Made by a program: the position numbers and the translations under genes. From Longibacter salinarum (GTDB taxonomy: Bacteria > Bacteroidota > Rhodothermia > Rhodothermales > Salinibacteraceae): a stretch of 64,000 nucleotides of DNA. The notes under the pieces are model-generated. The model saw only the letters and a list, made by a program, of their open reading frames with translations. It was not told the DNA's origin and ran no database searches. The first letter of the stretch is position 1; each line of letters opens with the position of its first letter. Location of the stretch: contig NZ_PDEQ01000001.1 in assembly GCF_002554795.1 (NCBI RefSeq), positions 496,001 through 560,000 of the forward strand, given 5' to 3'. Of this stretch, positions 1 through 9,813 are shown piece after piece.

Positions 1-617
1 AGGCGAAGTCAAGAACTTGGCGCCCGTACACTATCGTTCTGCGGACAACTGGGCGACTTCTTCGGTCAACAGACATAGGCCTATCAGTAGTTATCACTAC
101 TAACATCTTAAGGTTAATATTGTAATTTGTACAAATTGATAAGCATAATTTATATATGAAATTCATCTATTACATCAATTTTTAGATACACCTTAGACAC
201 ACTATGCATGAGATATGCCTAGGCATATCTTTATTTATATGGGTGCGGACGTCCTTTTAGGCCCACCTTTACCTTCTCTCACAACGAAAAACACATGGCC
301 ATCGTGCCACGCCTAGTAGTGTGATGTAGACCCAGTTTTGTGAACGAAGCAGTCTCCGTGCAGCGCTTCACAAAGTATCGACCGACATTGTTGCTTCTCT
401 CCGAGTGCATTCAACATCAGCAAGGTATACTCCTCACCTGCACCGTAGCATAGATATGCTATAATACTTAACACTTTGTCCAGCTTTTTATACATTGAAT
501 GTTCGGATTACATACAGCTATCGGTTGAGTCCTTAATATTGTGTCATCCGGGTGGCGACTAGAAAAAGCCATCGCGTTCTGCCAGGTTGGAAGAGAGACC
601 AATCCACCCCAACCGAC
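1..617. other. AT-rich accessory gap without a convincing gene
   Basis: This stretch is clearly more AT-rich than the core genes that follow. A short open frame runs from the window edge to a stop at 101-103 and could be the 3' tail of a gene lying to the left, but nothing in it is recognisable. A perfect palindrome lies at 211-230. The remaining sequence shows no coding signature, tRNA or other RNA that I can identify. It leads directly into a decayed transposase, so it may include the remains of that element's left flank; I could not find a terminal inverted repeat. Confidence 0.5.
211..230. repeat. Perfect 20-bp palindrome
   Basis: AGATATGCCTAGGCATATCT is its own reverse complement over all 20 positions and is followed by a T-rich run. 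It could be a dimeric-repressor operator, or a hairpin ending transcription from a gene left of the window edge. The sequence alone does not decide between these. Confidence 0.6.
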
Positions 618-1864
618 ATGATTGCGATGGCCACCTTTGAGATTACAATCGACAACAACACGATCCAAGACCTTCTCCAAAGCGATCAGGGCCTGTCGGC
701 GCTGCTCGGGCCAATCCTGAACCAGGTCCTGGACGCGGAAATGAGTGAGCACCTGCGCGCCGCGTGTACGAGCAGACCAAACTCCGCACCGGCTACCGGA
801 ACGGCTCGTACACGCAGCAACTCACCGCACGCCTCGGGATGCTCGACTTGGAGGTGGCTCGCGACTAAGAGAGGGACGTTCAAGACATCGTATCAGCGAT
901 GCGAGAAAGCGCTGGTCCTTGCGCTGATGCAGATGGTGAACCTAGATCTCATGAGATGTACTCAGGCCGTCTCCACTCGCCGCGTCAAGAAGATCACCAC
1001 CGAGCTCTGCGACTGCAAGTTTACACAGTCGACGGTATCGCGCCTCTTTGATGGGCTAGATGAGCAGGTCGACGCCTGGGCGCAGCGCCCGCTCGACGGG
1101 TAGCCGTACCCGTTCGTGCTTTTCGATGCACTGCAGATCGAGGTCCGTCACGAAGACGCGGTGCGAGCCACCACCGTCGTGATTGGCGTCGACATCGGGA
1201 CGGATCGACAGCGAGAACTCCTCAGGCTGCATCTGTCCTACAGCAAGACCGAAGGCGGCTGGCACCGGTTCATCGAGAGGCTCAAGGCGCGAGGGCTCTC
1301 CGGCGTTCGCGTGGCCACCAGTGACGCCCATGACGGCCTCCGCCTGGCGGTAAATGCATCGTTCCCCGGTCTGATCGCCAGGTGCACTTCCGGCGCAACG
1401 TGATCGTGCAGACGCCGCCTCCACTCACCGACCGGATGCACAACCAGCTGGCCCCCATTCTTACCGCCTCGGCGCCAGCGCCTGCCCGTTAGACCCTGCA
1501 CGCAACGATCGAGACGCTCGAAGGCGAAGGCGATACCGCAACGGACGTACTGAAAACGGGCTTCGATGACGCCACCGCGATGCTAGCGCTTCCGCCCAAG
1601 CACCGCTGCCGCCTTCGGACCACAAACATGTTCGATCGTTTGATCGAGGAGATTCGACGTCGAGAACGCATGGTCCGCATCTCCCCGACGATGGATGCAG
1701 CGCGTCGTCTGATCGGGTCTCGCTGCGCGGAGCAGAACGAGGAGTGGTCCACCAGGTGCCGCCATCTCACCATGGATGACTTCTTCGCCTGGGAGCGTGC
1801 ACAGGCCGTGCAAGCCGAGGCCGAGCCTGACCCGACCGCAACGCCGCTCCTTCACACCGCATAA
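618..1864 (+). pseudogene. Decayed IS256-family (Mutator-type) transposase
   Basis: The protein is readable only by switching frames. An N-terminal part starts at the ATG at 618. A Tyr/Arg-rich stretch follows in another frame from about 761. The first frame resumes from about 870 with the family-typical segment AVSTRRVKKITTELC. Next come DALQIEVRHE (first catalytic Asp region) and VATSDAHDGLR (second catalytic Asp), then a third stretch from 1379 reading QVHFRRNVIVQT, and a C-terminal end with LTMDDFFAWERAQ, the usual IS256 tail. I count at least three frame changes plus in-frame TAG codons near 1101 and 1490, so no active enzyme can be made. Order and motifs are those of IS256 transposases. 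Terminal inverted repeats and target duplications were not found. Confidence 0.88.
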
Positions 1865-2023
1865 TCCGACGATCTTATCAGAACGCAATGCACAACATGC
1901 GAGACTTTATATTTTTTGCGTAGTTGATTACGAATATACAGTCTAATAGGATATAGATCGTGTGTACATAATAATATGAAGTTTTATAGTACTCTATTTG
2001 ACGACTACTGTATAGAAAGTACT

Positions 2024-3148
2024 ATGAATCCGTTGCGTGGGCGAGAAATATCTTCGACTCTTGTACTCTTATCAGCTCTTTTGCTATTCGGTGGATGTGA
2101 TATCGTAGGATCGGAAACAAAGTCCGGACCTGATCCCTCTCTTGAGCTAAGCTCATCAACGGTGACGTTCGACGAATACACTACCGAAGCAAGACTAACT
2201 CTTGTTCTCTACAACTCCGACTCCCTTTCTTGGAGTGTCGCAGAACGACCCAACTGGTTGCATGTTGCCCCAGACAACGGAGTCGTGAGAGGCAGAGACC
2301 AACTATCTCTGCGCGTTGATACGACCCAAATAGTGGGAGGAACTGTCGCTTCCGAACCATTGATTCTAACTTCGGGCGAGAAGAAGGACACCGTCAGGGT
2401 GACAAAAGAGGTTCCACGCCCCCTCCTCCACCTCAGCACCACATCCTTTCACTTGGACGAACTGAGACGGTCGGATAGTTTAACGATCGAATCCGAGTAT
2501 GGCCACGAGATTCCATGGACGATTCAACACAAGCCCAAGTGGATAACCGTGCACCAATCGGATTCCACCTCAGTCACCGCGTCGATGTCGATGTCATTTA
2601 CAGTGGACGAATCACTGTTACCATACGGCTCTGATAATAGCAACCAGATTGACATTCGATGAGGAGGACAGATTTCGTCCATTGCTGTGACGAAGACTGT
2701 CTCTCACTACAGATATGTTCTAAAAGAGACGCTTGGAGGATCCTGAAACCTCACTCACCTATTCCTCCCGGGTCGAGACGAACCGCTGATGTTTTCTGAC
2801 GAAGCGAATTCGTCGGTCTCGGTAGGTCCGAGTCCATGGGTATACTTCACGTCGACTGACCGCTACAACGGACCCGACTGGGAGTTTGCACCTACAAAAG
2901 CGAGCCACTTGATCAAGGGTCCAGATGCAAACCAAGTCACGTTTTACGACCCTTAGACCGCTGAGTCTGCACCCGCTGGCGTGAGGGCATGGCTCTCATC
3001 CGCAATCGCACTCGGCATCGACGAAGTTCTCTTCGTCCGACCGACTGCTGATCCGACATCCATATTCGCTGTCAAGATTATGGACATCCTAGAAGTCTCC
3101 GATGGCAAAGACGAGATCACCGTCAAGGTGGCCGAGTTCATGCGATAG
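2024..3148 (+). pseudogene. BACON-like lipoprotein frame interrupted by three in-frame stops
   Basis: The start at 2024 is preferred over an upstream ATG at 1976 because it gives a clean lipoprotein signal: a charged N-terminus, a hydrophobic run and the lipobox LFGGC. Two beta-rich repeats follow, each with a WSV/WTI...PxW motif (SWSVAERPNWLHV and PWTIQHKPKWITV), as in BACON domains of Bacteroidota surface proteins. The frame meets TGA at 2660-2662, TGA at 2744-2746 and TAG at 2954-2956, yet stays open and protein-like to a TAG at 3146-3148, with no frameshift anywhere. As it stands only the first 212 residues would be made. It is probably a decaying surface lipoprotein gene; the function of the C-terminal part is unknown. 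Confidence 0.65.
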
Positions 3149-3305
3149 TTCGTCCTGCGTATCGCATCCATGTTTATTGCATAAAAACGAGTCTATATCC
3201 GTTTCGTGACCCAGCCCATAGAGCCATAATCCATACCCGGGGGTGAGGGAGATGATAACACAAAGCAATACTTAAGCATTTAGACATGTCCCGACGACAA
3301 ACACA

Positions 3306-3521
3306 TTAGCCTGCCGAATCTGAATTGGATAGATCCGTGTCGTGACAGCTCTCGATATTATCCGGAATAGCCGGAATGTCATTCTCCACAGGCTCTTGGT
3401 AGTCCGAAGCTTCAAGGTTCACATTGCCGCTCAGGTCGTCTCTTTCTTCGGACGCAATCTCCCCCTTGAAGCTAACAGATAGTATGATCTTGAACTCCTC
3501 GTGCGAGTCGGGCGCTTTCAC
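3306..3521 (-). CDS. Small acidic hypothetical protein directly after scpB (doubtful)
   Basis: A 71-codon frame starts with GTG four bases after the scpB stop codon. The product is acidic, has no membrane segment and matches no family I recognise. Its composition resembles the acidic tail of ScpB, so it may be either a tiny downstream gene translated by reinitiation or a former extension of ScpB cut off by a frameshift. The only support is its position and open frame. Confidence 0.3.
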   Translation of the reverse strand: MKAPDSHEEFKIILSVSFKGEIASEERDDLSGNVNLEASDYQEPVENDIPAIPDNIESCHDTDLSNSDSAG

Positions 3522-3525
3522 ACCG

Positions 3526-4725
3526 CTACGCCGATTCTCGGTCGCCCGATTCTACATCCGACGGGACACCATCAGCAGTTACATTTCCATCCGCACGGTC
3601 GCCCGCATCCTCTGGTGTCTCGTTCTCCGCCTCAACTCCTTCTTCGGACGAGCTGACCTCGTCGGACGCTTCTTCGTTGTCGATGAAGTCGTCTGCGTCC
3701 AGCTCGCCTTTCTGGACCATCTCACGAGCCTCGGAAAGCACCTCTTTGGCCGTCTCCCGGTCGGTGATCTCTTTCTCGGTATCGAGTTGCAGGAGCTGTG
3801 ACCGCTCTTCGTCGAAGTTCGGATCGTCGAGAAGATCTTCGATTTCCCGAAGCGTCGGCAGGTCCTCGAGCGTGTTGAGCCCGAACTGCTCCAGAAACCG
3901 ATCCGTGGTTCCGTAAAGCAGCGGCCGGCCGAGCGACTCGCTCCGCCCCTTGACGTCGGCCAGCCCGAGGTCCAGCAGCTTGCGAATCGCGTAGTCGGAG
4001 TTTACGCCGCGGACGAAGTCGACCTCCGGACGCGTGACGGGCTGCCGGTACGCCAGAACCGCAAGCGTCTCCAGCAGCGATCGAGACAGCGACGTCTCCT
4101 GCTCGCCCACGACCAGCGCCTTGACGAACGGCGACATTTCGGGGCGAGTCGTAATGCGGTAGCCACCGGACCACTCATGGATCACGAGCGGACGACCGGT
4201 CGACTGGTATTCCTGATTCAGGGCGCGGACGTGCGCTTCGACCGTGGCAATGTCTGGCTGCATACGACCGGTCACCTCGGCAAAGATCTCGCCGATACGG
4301 TGCGGAGGAACCGGCTCATCAGCAGCGAAAATCATGGATTCCGCCGCCTTCATCAGGCGAGGATCGATGTCGATCTCCTCCAGGGCCTCGGGGTCGAGTC
4401 GGGCGCCGGGCACGGTGTGATCGCGATCGTCTTCCGGTGGGCCGTCGCTGTCAGACTCTTCCTCTGATTCCGGATCGGAGACCGTCTCTCCATCCTCGGC
4501 CCCGTTTTCTTCCGAATCCGCAGATTCCGGTGCTGGGGACTGTGCTTCCGGTTTATCCGTGGTCTCCCGGCCAGGGTTGTCGACGCTTTCTTCCTCTCCT
4601 GTCACGGGTTCGTCGATAGCACTGGCTTCAGGCCCCGGCGACATTACAGGACTGGACTCAGATTCAGGTGCGTCGTTTGCGTTGTCTGTGTTTTCGGCGC
4701 TTCCGTTTGTAATGGGATTGGTCAC
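3526..4725 (-). CDS. scpB: Segregation and condensation protein B
   Basis: ScpB is a winged-helix dimer that joins ScpA and SMC to form the bacterial condensin. The conserved core spans about residues 120-300 and includes LMKAAESMIFAADEPV at its start, the segment LLETLAVLAYRQPVTRPEV and the second winged helix with GRPLLYGTT. At 399 residues it is about twice the usual length. The excess is an N-terminal extension of roughly 120 residues rich in Glu, Asp, Ser and Pro, and an acidic C-terminal tail of about 90 residues. Such acidic additions fit a salt-tolerant cytoplasm. The start is GTG. It follows scpA by about 50 bases in the same direction, the usual scpAB pair. Confidence 0.95.
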   Translation of the reverse strand: MTNPITNGSAENTDNANDAPESESSPVMSPGPEASAIDEPVTGEEESVDNPGRETTDKPEAQSPAPESADSEENGAEDGETVSDPESEEESDSDGPPEDDRDHTVPGARLDPEALEEIDIDPRLMKAAESMIFAADEPVPPHRIGEIFAEVTGRMQPDIATVEAHVRALNQEYQSTGRPLVIHEWSGGYRITTRPEMSPFVKALVVGEQETSLSRSLLETLAVLAYRQPVTRPEVDFVRGVNSDYAIRKLLDLGLADVKGRSESLGRPLLYGTTDRFLEQFGLNTLEDLPTLREIEDLLDDPNFDEERSQLLQLDTEKEITDRETAKEVLSEAREMVQKGELDADDFIDNEEASDEVSSSEEGVEAENETPEDAGDRADGNVTADGVPSDVESGDRESA

Positions 4726-4774
4726 TTTTTCTTTGCAATAACGGTAATACCAGTTCGTGCGTCTGTGCTTCGGG

Positions 4775-5644
4775 TCAGCCGGTCATGGCGCCATCGCCGC
4801 CAATGGCAGTGTCGCCCGGCGCCTTCGATCTCTCGGATTCATCTGACGTCGACGATGCGTCGTCGTCCGCAACCTGCACCCCGTCCGGGATCTCAACACC
4901 GGGGTCGTCTTCGATCAACGGCTGCTCGTCGCGCTCGACAAGGGTGAAGTCAATCGCGTCTTCCGTATGAATCTCAACGTACAGATACTGCTGACGGGCA
5001 AGCTCAAGCGTCGCAAGAAATGTGGCGATGATGAACGGCTTCGAGCGCCCCTCACACAGCTCACTGAACGGCACGCGGGGCTCGGACATCAACCGTTCGA
5101 GCACGTACTCCTGCTGCCCCTCGATCGAATACCGGAGCGGCTCGACCTCGTGCACCACCTCTTCCTCTTCCTCGGCCTGCTGTAGCATCTGACCGAGAGC
5201 TTTCACGAGGTCGTACACCGAGTTGTCGACATCGACGTCGTGCGAGTCCTGGATTTCGTCTCGGTCGCTCGCCGCCTCCCCGCGCGGATACATGTCGCTG
5301 ACCGTTTCACGTCGCTCGGCTAGCTGGTCCGAGGCTTCTTTGAAGCGAACGTATTCAAGCAGCCGCTCCACGAGTTCTCGCCGGGGATCAACGACCTCGC
5401 CGTCCTCGTCCGTCGTCTCCGTCGGAAGCAGCATCCGCGCCTTGATGTTGATCAAGAGCGCAGCCATGTAGATGAAGTCCGCGACCCCGTCCAGGTCGAT
5501 TTCTTCGAGCAGACGCACGTACGCGAGGTACTCGTCCGCGATCTGGGCGATCGGGATGTCGTAAATGTCGAGCTCATCCCGTCGGATGAAGAACAGCAGC
5601 AGGTCCATCGGACCTTCGAACTGCTGCAGGGAAACGCGATACAT
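4775..5644 (-). CDS. scpA: Segregation and condensation protein A
   Basis: ScpA is the kleisin subunit that bridges the heads of the SMC dimer in chromosome condensation. The N-terminus MYRVSLQQFEGPMDLLLFFI carries the family signature (F-GP-DLLL), followed by DIPIAQIADEYLAYV and ALLINIKARMLLP. The C-terminal winged helix with the P-F-E-L motif (VPFSELCEGRSKPFIIATFL) is present near residues 190-215. Its 289 residues include an acidic linker and an acidic tail. It lies upstream of scpB and downstream of galE in one minus-strand run. Confidence 0.95.
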   Translation of the reverse strand: MYRVSLQQFEGPMDLLLFFIRRDELDIYDIPIAQIADEYLAYVRLLEEIDLDGVADFIYMAALLINIKARMLLPTETTDEDGEVVDPRRELVERLLEYVRFKEASDQLAERRETVSDMYPRGEAASDRDEIQDSHDVDVDNSVYDLVKALGQMLQQAEEEEEVVHEVEPLRYSIEGQQEYVLERLMSEPRVPFSELCEGRSKPFIIATFLATLELARQQYLYVEIHTEDAIDFTLVERDEQPLIEDDPGVEIPDGVQVADDDASSTSDESERSKAPGDTAIGGDGAMTG

Positions 5645-5678
5645 GGGCAGCTACCGTCACTTCAGGGAGCGTTGCGAT

Positions 5679-5705
5679 ACGTGCGCCGGATCCTCGGGCG
5701 CACGT
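5679..5705 (-). repeat. Intercistronic hairpin between galE and scpA
   Basis: ACGTGCGCC and GGCGCACGT form a perfect nine-base stem around an eight-to-nine-base loop. No T-run follows in the direction of transcription, so this is more likely an RNA-processing or stability hairpin, or a weak attenuator, than a simple terminator. Confidence 0.4.
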
Positions 5706-5714
5706 GAGGAGGTG

Positions 5715-6716
5715 TCAGGACGGGCGCTCGCTCACGGAGGCGTAGCCGTCCGGGTGCTTCACGTGCCAATCCCATGCCGTAGAAATGATGTCCGACAACG
5801 TCGGAAACTGCGGGTCCCAGCCCAGCTCGTCGCGAATCCGCTGTGCATCGGCAATGAGTGTCGCGGGGTCCCCCGGGCGGCGGTCTCCCACCCGCGCCGG
5901 AATCTCTCGACCGGTCACCTCGCGCGCGGTTTCGATCACCTCACGCACGCTGTATCCATTTCCATTGCCGAGATTGTACACGCGGCTCTTGCCGTCCTTC
6001 AGAGCTCGGAGAGCGAGAATGTGAGCCTGCGCCAGGTCCCGAACGTGGATGTAATCACGGACGCACGTACCGTCGGGCGTGTCGTAGTCATCGCCAAAAA
6101 TGACGATTTCATCGCGCTGACCGAGGGCGACCTCGAGCACGATCGGGATCAGATGCGTCTCCGGATCGTGATCCTCCCCATGATCCGGTCCTGCCGCGCC
6201 GGCCGCATTGAAGTAGCGGAGGGCGGCGAAGGTCATCCCCCGCGTCCGGTCGAGCCAGTGCAGGTAGCGCTCGAGGATACGCTTCGACTCTCCGTACGGA
6301 CTGCCCGGGTCGATCGATGTCTCTTCTGTTATCGGCATCTCATCCGGCAAACCGAACAGGTTCGCCGTAGACGAGAGAATGAACCGATCGGCGTCGTGCT
6401 CGACGGCCGCACGCATGAGGTTAAGTCCGCACCGGATGTTGGTATCCAGATACAGGAACGGCTCCTCCATCGACTCCCCGACGAGCGTATGCGAGGCGAA
6501 GTGCATGATCGCATCGATGTCGTACGTTCGGAAGACGGAGTCCACCGCACCGGCGTCTGCAAGGTCGCCCACGACCAATGTCGCGTCTTGATGCACGGCC
6601 TTGCGGTGGCCCTGGGACAAGTTATCGAAGACGACAACGTCTTCGCCCTGCCGGATCAACTCACGAACGACGGTACTCCCGATATATCCGGCTCCACCGG
6701 TAACAAGGGTGCTCAT
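5715..6716 (-). CDS. galE: UDP-glucose 4-epimerase
   Basis: An extended short-chain dehydrogenase that interconverts UDP-glucose and UDP-galactose with bound NAD, supplying galactose for surface polysaccharides. Residues 1-13 give the NAD-binding motif [20 protein letters not shown] and the active-site pair SPYGESK (Tyr and Lys about four residues apart) follow, then [10 protein letters not shown] and the UDP-sugar-binding segment with [14 protein letters not shown], all typical of GalE. Its 333 residues match the family. It is the first gene of the galE-scpA-scpB run and is separated from pnp by a terminator. Related sugar epimerases cannot be fully excluded, but the motif set favours GalE. 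Confidence 0.93.
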   Translation of the reverse strand: MSTLVTGGAGYIGSTVVRELIRQGEDVVVFDNLSQGHRKAVHQDATLVVGDLADAGAVDSVFRTYDIDAIMHFASHTLVGESMEEPFLYLDTNIRCGLNLMRAAVEHDADRFILSSTANLFGLPDEMPITEETSIDPGSPYGESKRILERYLHWLDRTRGMTFAALRYFNAAGAAGPDHGEDHDPETHLIPIVLEVALGQRDEIVIFGDDYDTPDGTCVRDYIHVRDLAQAHILALRALKDGKSRVYNLGNGNGYSVREVIETAREVTGREIPARVGDRRPGDPATLIADAQRIRDELGWDPQFPTLSDIISTAWDWHVKHPDGYASVSERPS

Positions 6717-6837
6717 ACGAGAACTGAGTTGGGAATGGTCATAAAAAGCCTTTTCCGAACGAACGTTACAACGTGCACGATGCGTGGAGAAGGGTCAATG
6801 CCGACGGCCGAATTCACTTGAATGGCACAGCGAACAT

Positions 6838-6880
6838 AAAAAAGCGGCGAGACACCGGCCCGAAGGCTGCGTCTCGCCGC
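6838..6880 (-). terminator. Rho-independent terminator after pnp
   Basis: GCGGCGAGAC (6844-6853) and GTCTCGCCGC (6871-6880) pair perfectly over ten bases, and on the minus strand the hairpin is followed directly by six T residues (6838-6843). It ends the rpsO/pnp transcript before galE. Confidence 0.92.
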
Positions 6881-6920
6881 AGTACTGCATCTTACGATCC
6901 AGCACGTGCCGGAGGCAAGG

Positions 6921-9062
6921 TTACTCCTGGTCTTTGCCGTTGTCCTTCGACAGGAACGGTTTCCGTGTCAGGCGGAGCTTGCCGTCGTCGCGAACCTCCA
7001 GAAGGTGCACTTTCACCTTGTCGCCCACCTTGAGGTGGTCTTCGACGTTCTCCACGTACTCATGCGAGATTTCCGAGACGTGCAGCAGTCCCGTCTTCTC
7101 GGGCATGATTTCGATGAAGGCGCCGAAGTCACGGATGGTCTTCACCGTGCCAACGTAGTCTTCGCCCTCTTCGGGTACAGCGACGATCTGCTTGATCCGC
7201 TCGATTGCGGCTTCCGCATCTTCCTGGTTCGTCGCGGCAATCGTCACGAGACCCACGCCGTCTTCTTCGTCGACGGTGACGTCTGTGTTGGTCTCTTTCT
7301 GAATGCTCTTCACGACCTTACCACCCGGCCCGATCACGGCGCCGATGTGTTCAGGATCGATCGTGAGCTTGGTCAGGCGCGGAGCGTACGGCGAGAGGTC
7401 CGTGCGGGCCTCGTCGAGCGTCGACTCCATGTGCTCCAGGATGTGCGCGTGTGCCTGGCGTGCTTTCTTCAGCGCCGTCAGCATCACGTCGCGGTCGAGA
7501 CCAGCGATCTTGATGTCCATCTGGCAGGCGGTGATTCCGTCCCGCGTACCGGTGATCTTGAAGTCCATATCACCGAGATGGTCCTCCTGGCCGAGGATGT
7601 CGGTCAGGATAGCGGTCTTGTCGCCGCGCTTCACGAGGCCCATGGCGATACCGGCCACCGGCTTCTTGAGCGGCACACCGGCATCCATCAGCGCAAGGCT
7701 ACCCGCGCAAACGCTCGCCATCGACGAGGAACCGTTCGACTCCGTGACCTCCGCATTCACGCGGATGGTGTACGGGAAGTCGTTCTGGTCCGGTATGACC
7801 GGGCTGAGCGCGCGCTCGGCCAGCATACCGTGTCCGATCTCGCGGCGTTTGGGTCCGCGGAGGAACCCGGCTTCACCAACGGAGAACGGCGGGAAGCGAT
7901 AGTGCAGGAAGAAGCTCTTGTCGACGTCGGTGAAGACCTCATCGACCGGCTGGACGTCTTTCGACGTACCGAGCGTTACGGAGCCGAGCACCTGCGTCTC
8001 GCCACGCGTGAAGAGGGCCGAACCGTGAACCCGCGGAAGCAGGCCGGCTTCGGTGTTGAGCTCGCGGATATCGTCGTATCCACGACCGTCGATCCGGCGC
8101 TGATCGTCGAGGATCATCGTCCGCATCTCCTTCTTCTGGACCTTGCCGACGGCGTCACGAATGTCGCCGCGGGTGTAGCCTTCGGCCGTCTCCTTCTCGT
8201 CACCGAGCATGCTTTCGACGGCTTCGTCTTTGATCACATCCAGCCCACCGTAGAACGACTTCTTGTCGTACGGCTTGCGGATATGGTCGGCCACACGCTG
8301 TCCGAACTGCTCGCCGACTTTGTCGACCAACTCCTGCGGGACGACGTCTGGCTGCCATTCAAACGACTCCGGCTGGCCAAAGTCCTGCACGAGGGCGTTC
8401 TGGCCTTCGACGAGCTTCTTGATGGACGCGTGCGCGGTGTCGAGCGCGTCGATCATCGTCTCCTCGCTGATCTCGTGGGCTTCGCCCTCGACCATGACGA
8501 GCGAGTCCATCTTCCCTGCGACGAGCAGGTTGAGATCGGACGCTTTCGTTTCTTCGAGCGTCGGGTTGACGATCAACTCGCCATCGACGCGTCCGACGCG
8601 AACCTCCGCGATCGGTCCCTGAAACGGGGCCCCGGAAAGGGCGAGTGCCGCCGAGGATCCGACGCCGGCGAGAATGTCGGCATCGTATTCCTTGCCGGCA
8701 GAGATCACAAAGTTCACCAGGTGAACGTCGTGGTAGAAGCCGTCCGGGAAAAGCGGGCGGATCGCGCGGTCAACGAGACGCGCGGTGAGGGTTTCCTTGT
8801 CGGTCGGACGTCCCTCACGCTTGATGAAACCGCCCGGCACCTTACCACCGGCGGCAAATTTCTCACGGTAGTCGACCGTGAGCGGGAAAAAGTTAGATCC
8901 CTCGCGGACGCTATCGCTCAGAGTAGCCGTCGACAGCACCATCGTATCGCCCATGCGGACGACGACGCTACCATTCGCCTGGCGGGCAATCTTGCCCGTC
9001 TCGAGGCTCATCGACTTGCCCGGCGCGAACTGAATCTCACGGGTCGTTGCTTCTAAAGGCAT
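6921..9062 (-). CDS. pnp: Polyribonucleotide nucleotidyltransferase (PNPase)
   Basis: PNPase degrades RNA 3' to 5' by phosphorolysis and can add tails in reverse, as a trimer in the cytoplasm. Two RNase PH-like domains are visible: the first from the N-terminus (GSVVVRMGDTMVLSTA, KREGRPTDKE), the second from about residue 310 (RRIDGRGYDDIR, LPRVHGSALFTRGETQ, SGSSSMASVCAGSLALMDAG). A KH domain (IDPEHIGAVIGPGGK, about 555-570) and an S1 domain (YVGTVKTIRDFGAFIEI, about 620-690) complete the usual order. Length (713) is normal. It follows rpsO, the classical rpsO-pnp arrangement, and ends at a strong terminator. The long open frame on the opposite strand is only its shadow. Confidence 0.98.
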   Translation of the reverse strand: MPLEATTREIQFAPGKSMSLETGKIARQANGSVVVRMGDTMVLSTATLSDSVREGSNFFPLTVDYREKFAAGGKVPGGFIKREGRPTDKETLTARLVDRAIRPLFPDGFYHDVHLVNFVISAGKEYDADILAGVGSSAALALSGAPFQGPIAEVRVGRVDGELIVNPTLEETKASDLNLLVAGKMDSLVMVEGEAHEISEETMIDALDTAHASIKKLVEGQNALVQDFGQPESFEWQPDVVPQELVDKVGEQFGQRVADHIRKPYDKKSFYGGLDVIKDEAVESMLGDEKETAEGYTRGDIRDAVGKVQKKEMRTMILDDQRRIDGRGYDDIRELNTEAGLLPRVHGSALFTRGETQVLGSVTLGTSKDVQPVDEVFTDVDKSFFLHYRFPPFSVGEAGFLRGPKRREIGHGMLAERALSPVIPDQNDFPYTIRVNAEVTESNGSSSMASVCAGSLALMDAGVPLKKPVAGIAMGLVKRGDKTAILTDILGQEDHLGDMDFKITGTRDGITACQMDIKIAGLDRDVMLTALKKARQAHAHILEHMESTLDEARTDLSPYAPRLTKLTIDPEHIGAVIGPGGKVVKSIQKETNTDVTVDEEDGVGLVTIAATNQEDAEAAIERIKQIVAVPEEGEDYVGTVKTIRDFGAFIEIMPEKTGLLHVSEISHEYVENVEDHLKVGDKVKVHLLEVRDDGKLRLTRKPFLSKDNGKDQE

Positions 9063-9375
9063 GTTCGTCTGTTCTCGTTCTCAACAAAATATCGATCGAT
9101 CGCGATTCACCGGCCTCTACTTGAAGGCCTCTCGCGAAAGGCGTCCCCTCACGTGCGAGGACGCAACAACAAGGGCACAACCCCGCTCTCGAGCTTCTGT
9201 GCTGTGACATCCACATCGGGGTGGGGCCTGTACCCGGCCTCGGTGCACTCGTGAACTGCGAACCGTCTCTGGCTCAGCAGCGCGTGCGCGAGGCCGTGGG
9301 CGTTCGAACTCGATCAAGAAGCGAACCAGGTGAAACCGACCCGTCTTACCTCATCCAAACGCCTGAAACAGCAAG
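9063..9375. other. rpsO-pnp intergenic leader region
   Basis: No gene is apparent between the rpsO terminator hairpin and pnp. It presumably holds the pnp promoter and leader; in other bacteria PNPase controls its own mRNA here. I see only short direct repeats (GGCCTCT twice near 9112-9130) and no clear long hairpin. Confidence 0.4.
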
Positions 9376-9401
9376 CGGCCCCTTCCCGAAGGAAGACGCC
9401 G
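9376..9401 (-). terminator. Probable terminator after rpsO (UUCG-type hairpin)
   Basis: On the minus strand CGGC-GT-CTTCC pairs with GGAAG-GG-GCCG around a TTCG tetraloop, with one mismatch and one wobble. The following sequence is only moderately T-rich, so termination may be partial, allowing read-through into pnp. Confidence 0.6.
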
Positions 9402-9416
9402 CAGGCCGTACACTTC

Positions 9417-9683
9417 TTACTTCCGAAGACCAAGCTCGGAGATAATCGAGCGGTATCGCTCGATATCCTCGGCCTGGAGGTAATTCAGAAGACGACGACG
9501 CTTACCGACGAGCTTCAGAAGCCCGTGACGCGTCGAAAAGTCCTTGGGGTGGTTCTTCAGGTGGTCCGTCAGCCGCTCAATGCGCTTGCTGAAGATGGCA
9601 ATCTGCACCTCGGGGGTTCCGGTGTCGTCCGGGTTATTCCCGAACTCATTGACCAACTGCTGCTTCTCTTCCTTCGTAATCAT
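9417..9683 (-). CDS. rpsO: Small-subunit ribosomal protein S15
   Basis: S15 is a primary 16S-rRNA-binding protein in the platform of the 30S subunit. The 88-residue product has the usual length and family signatures: DTGTPEVQIAIFSKRIERLT, HLKNHPKDFSTRHGLLKLVG and KRRRLLNYL. It lies between ribF and pnp on the same strand, as in many bacteria. Confidence 0.98.
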   Translation of the reverse strand: MITKEEKQQLVNEFGNNPDDTGTPEVQIAIFSKRIERLTDHLKNHPKDFSTRHGLLKLVGKRRRLLNYLQAEDIERYRSIISELGLRK

Positions 9684-9813
9684 ACGCTAGGTGTACCTCT
9701 TTAGATGTTATCATGCTAAAGAAGAATCCGCGGCACCCCTCTATGAGGTGACTTGCGCGGGCGAGATGGGGCGTTTCACACCGCCGTTCTCCACGTAATA
9801 CTGGCTTGTGGAA

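Noticed and set aside
2-103. Open frame from the window edge, possibly the 3' end of a gene
   Set aside because: Thirty-three codons with no recognisable motif. It cannot be told from chance without sequence to the left.
313-495. 60-codon minus-strand frame in the AT-rich start of the window
   Set aside because: It is short, without family similarity, a convincing start or a neighbour context; chance open frames of this length are common.
5565-6821. 418-codon open frame opposite galE
   Set aside because: It covers galE in full, which is a clear enzyme with intact motifs; the antisense product shows no domain.
6906-9056. 716-codon open frame on the plus strand
   Set aside because: It lies exactly opposite pnp, which has all family motifs. 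The antisense translation is rich in Val, Asp, Arg and Leu without any recognisable domain, as expected for a shadow frame in GC-rich DNA.
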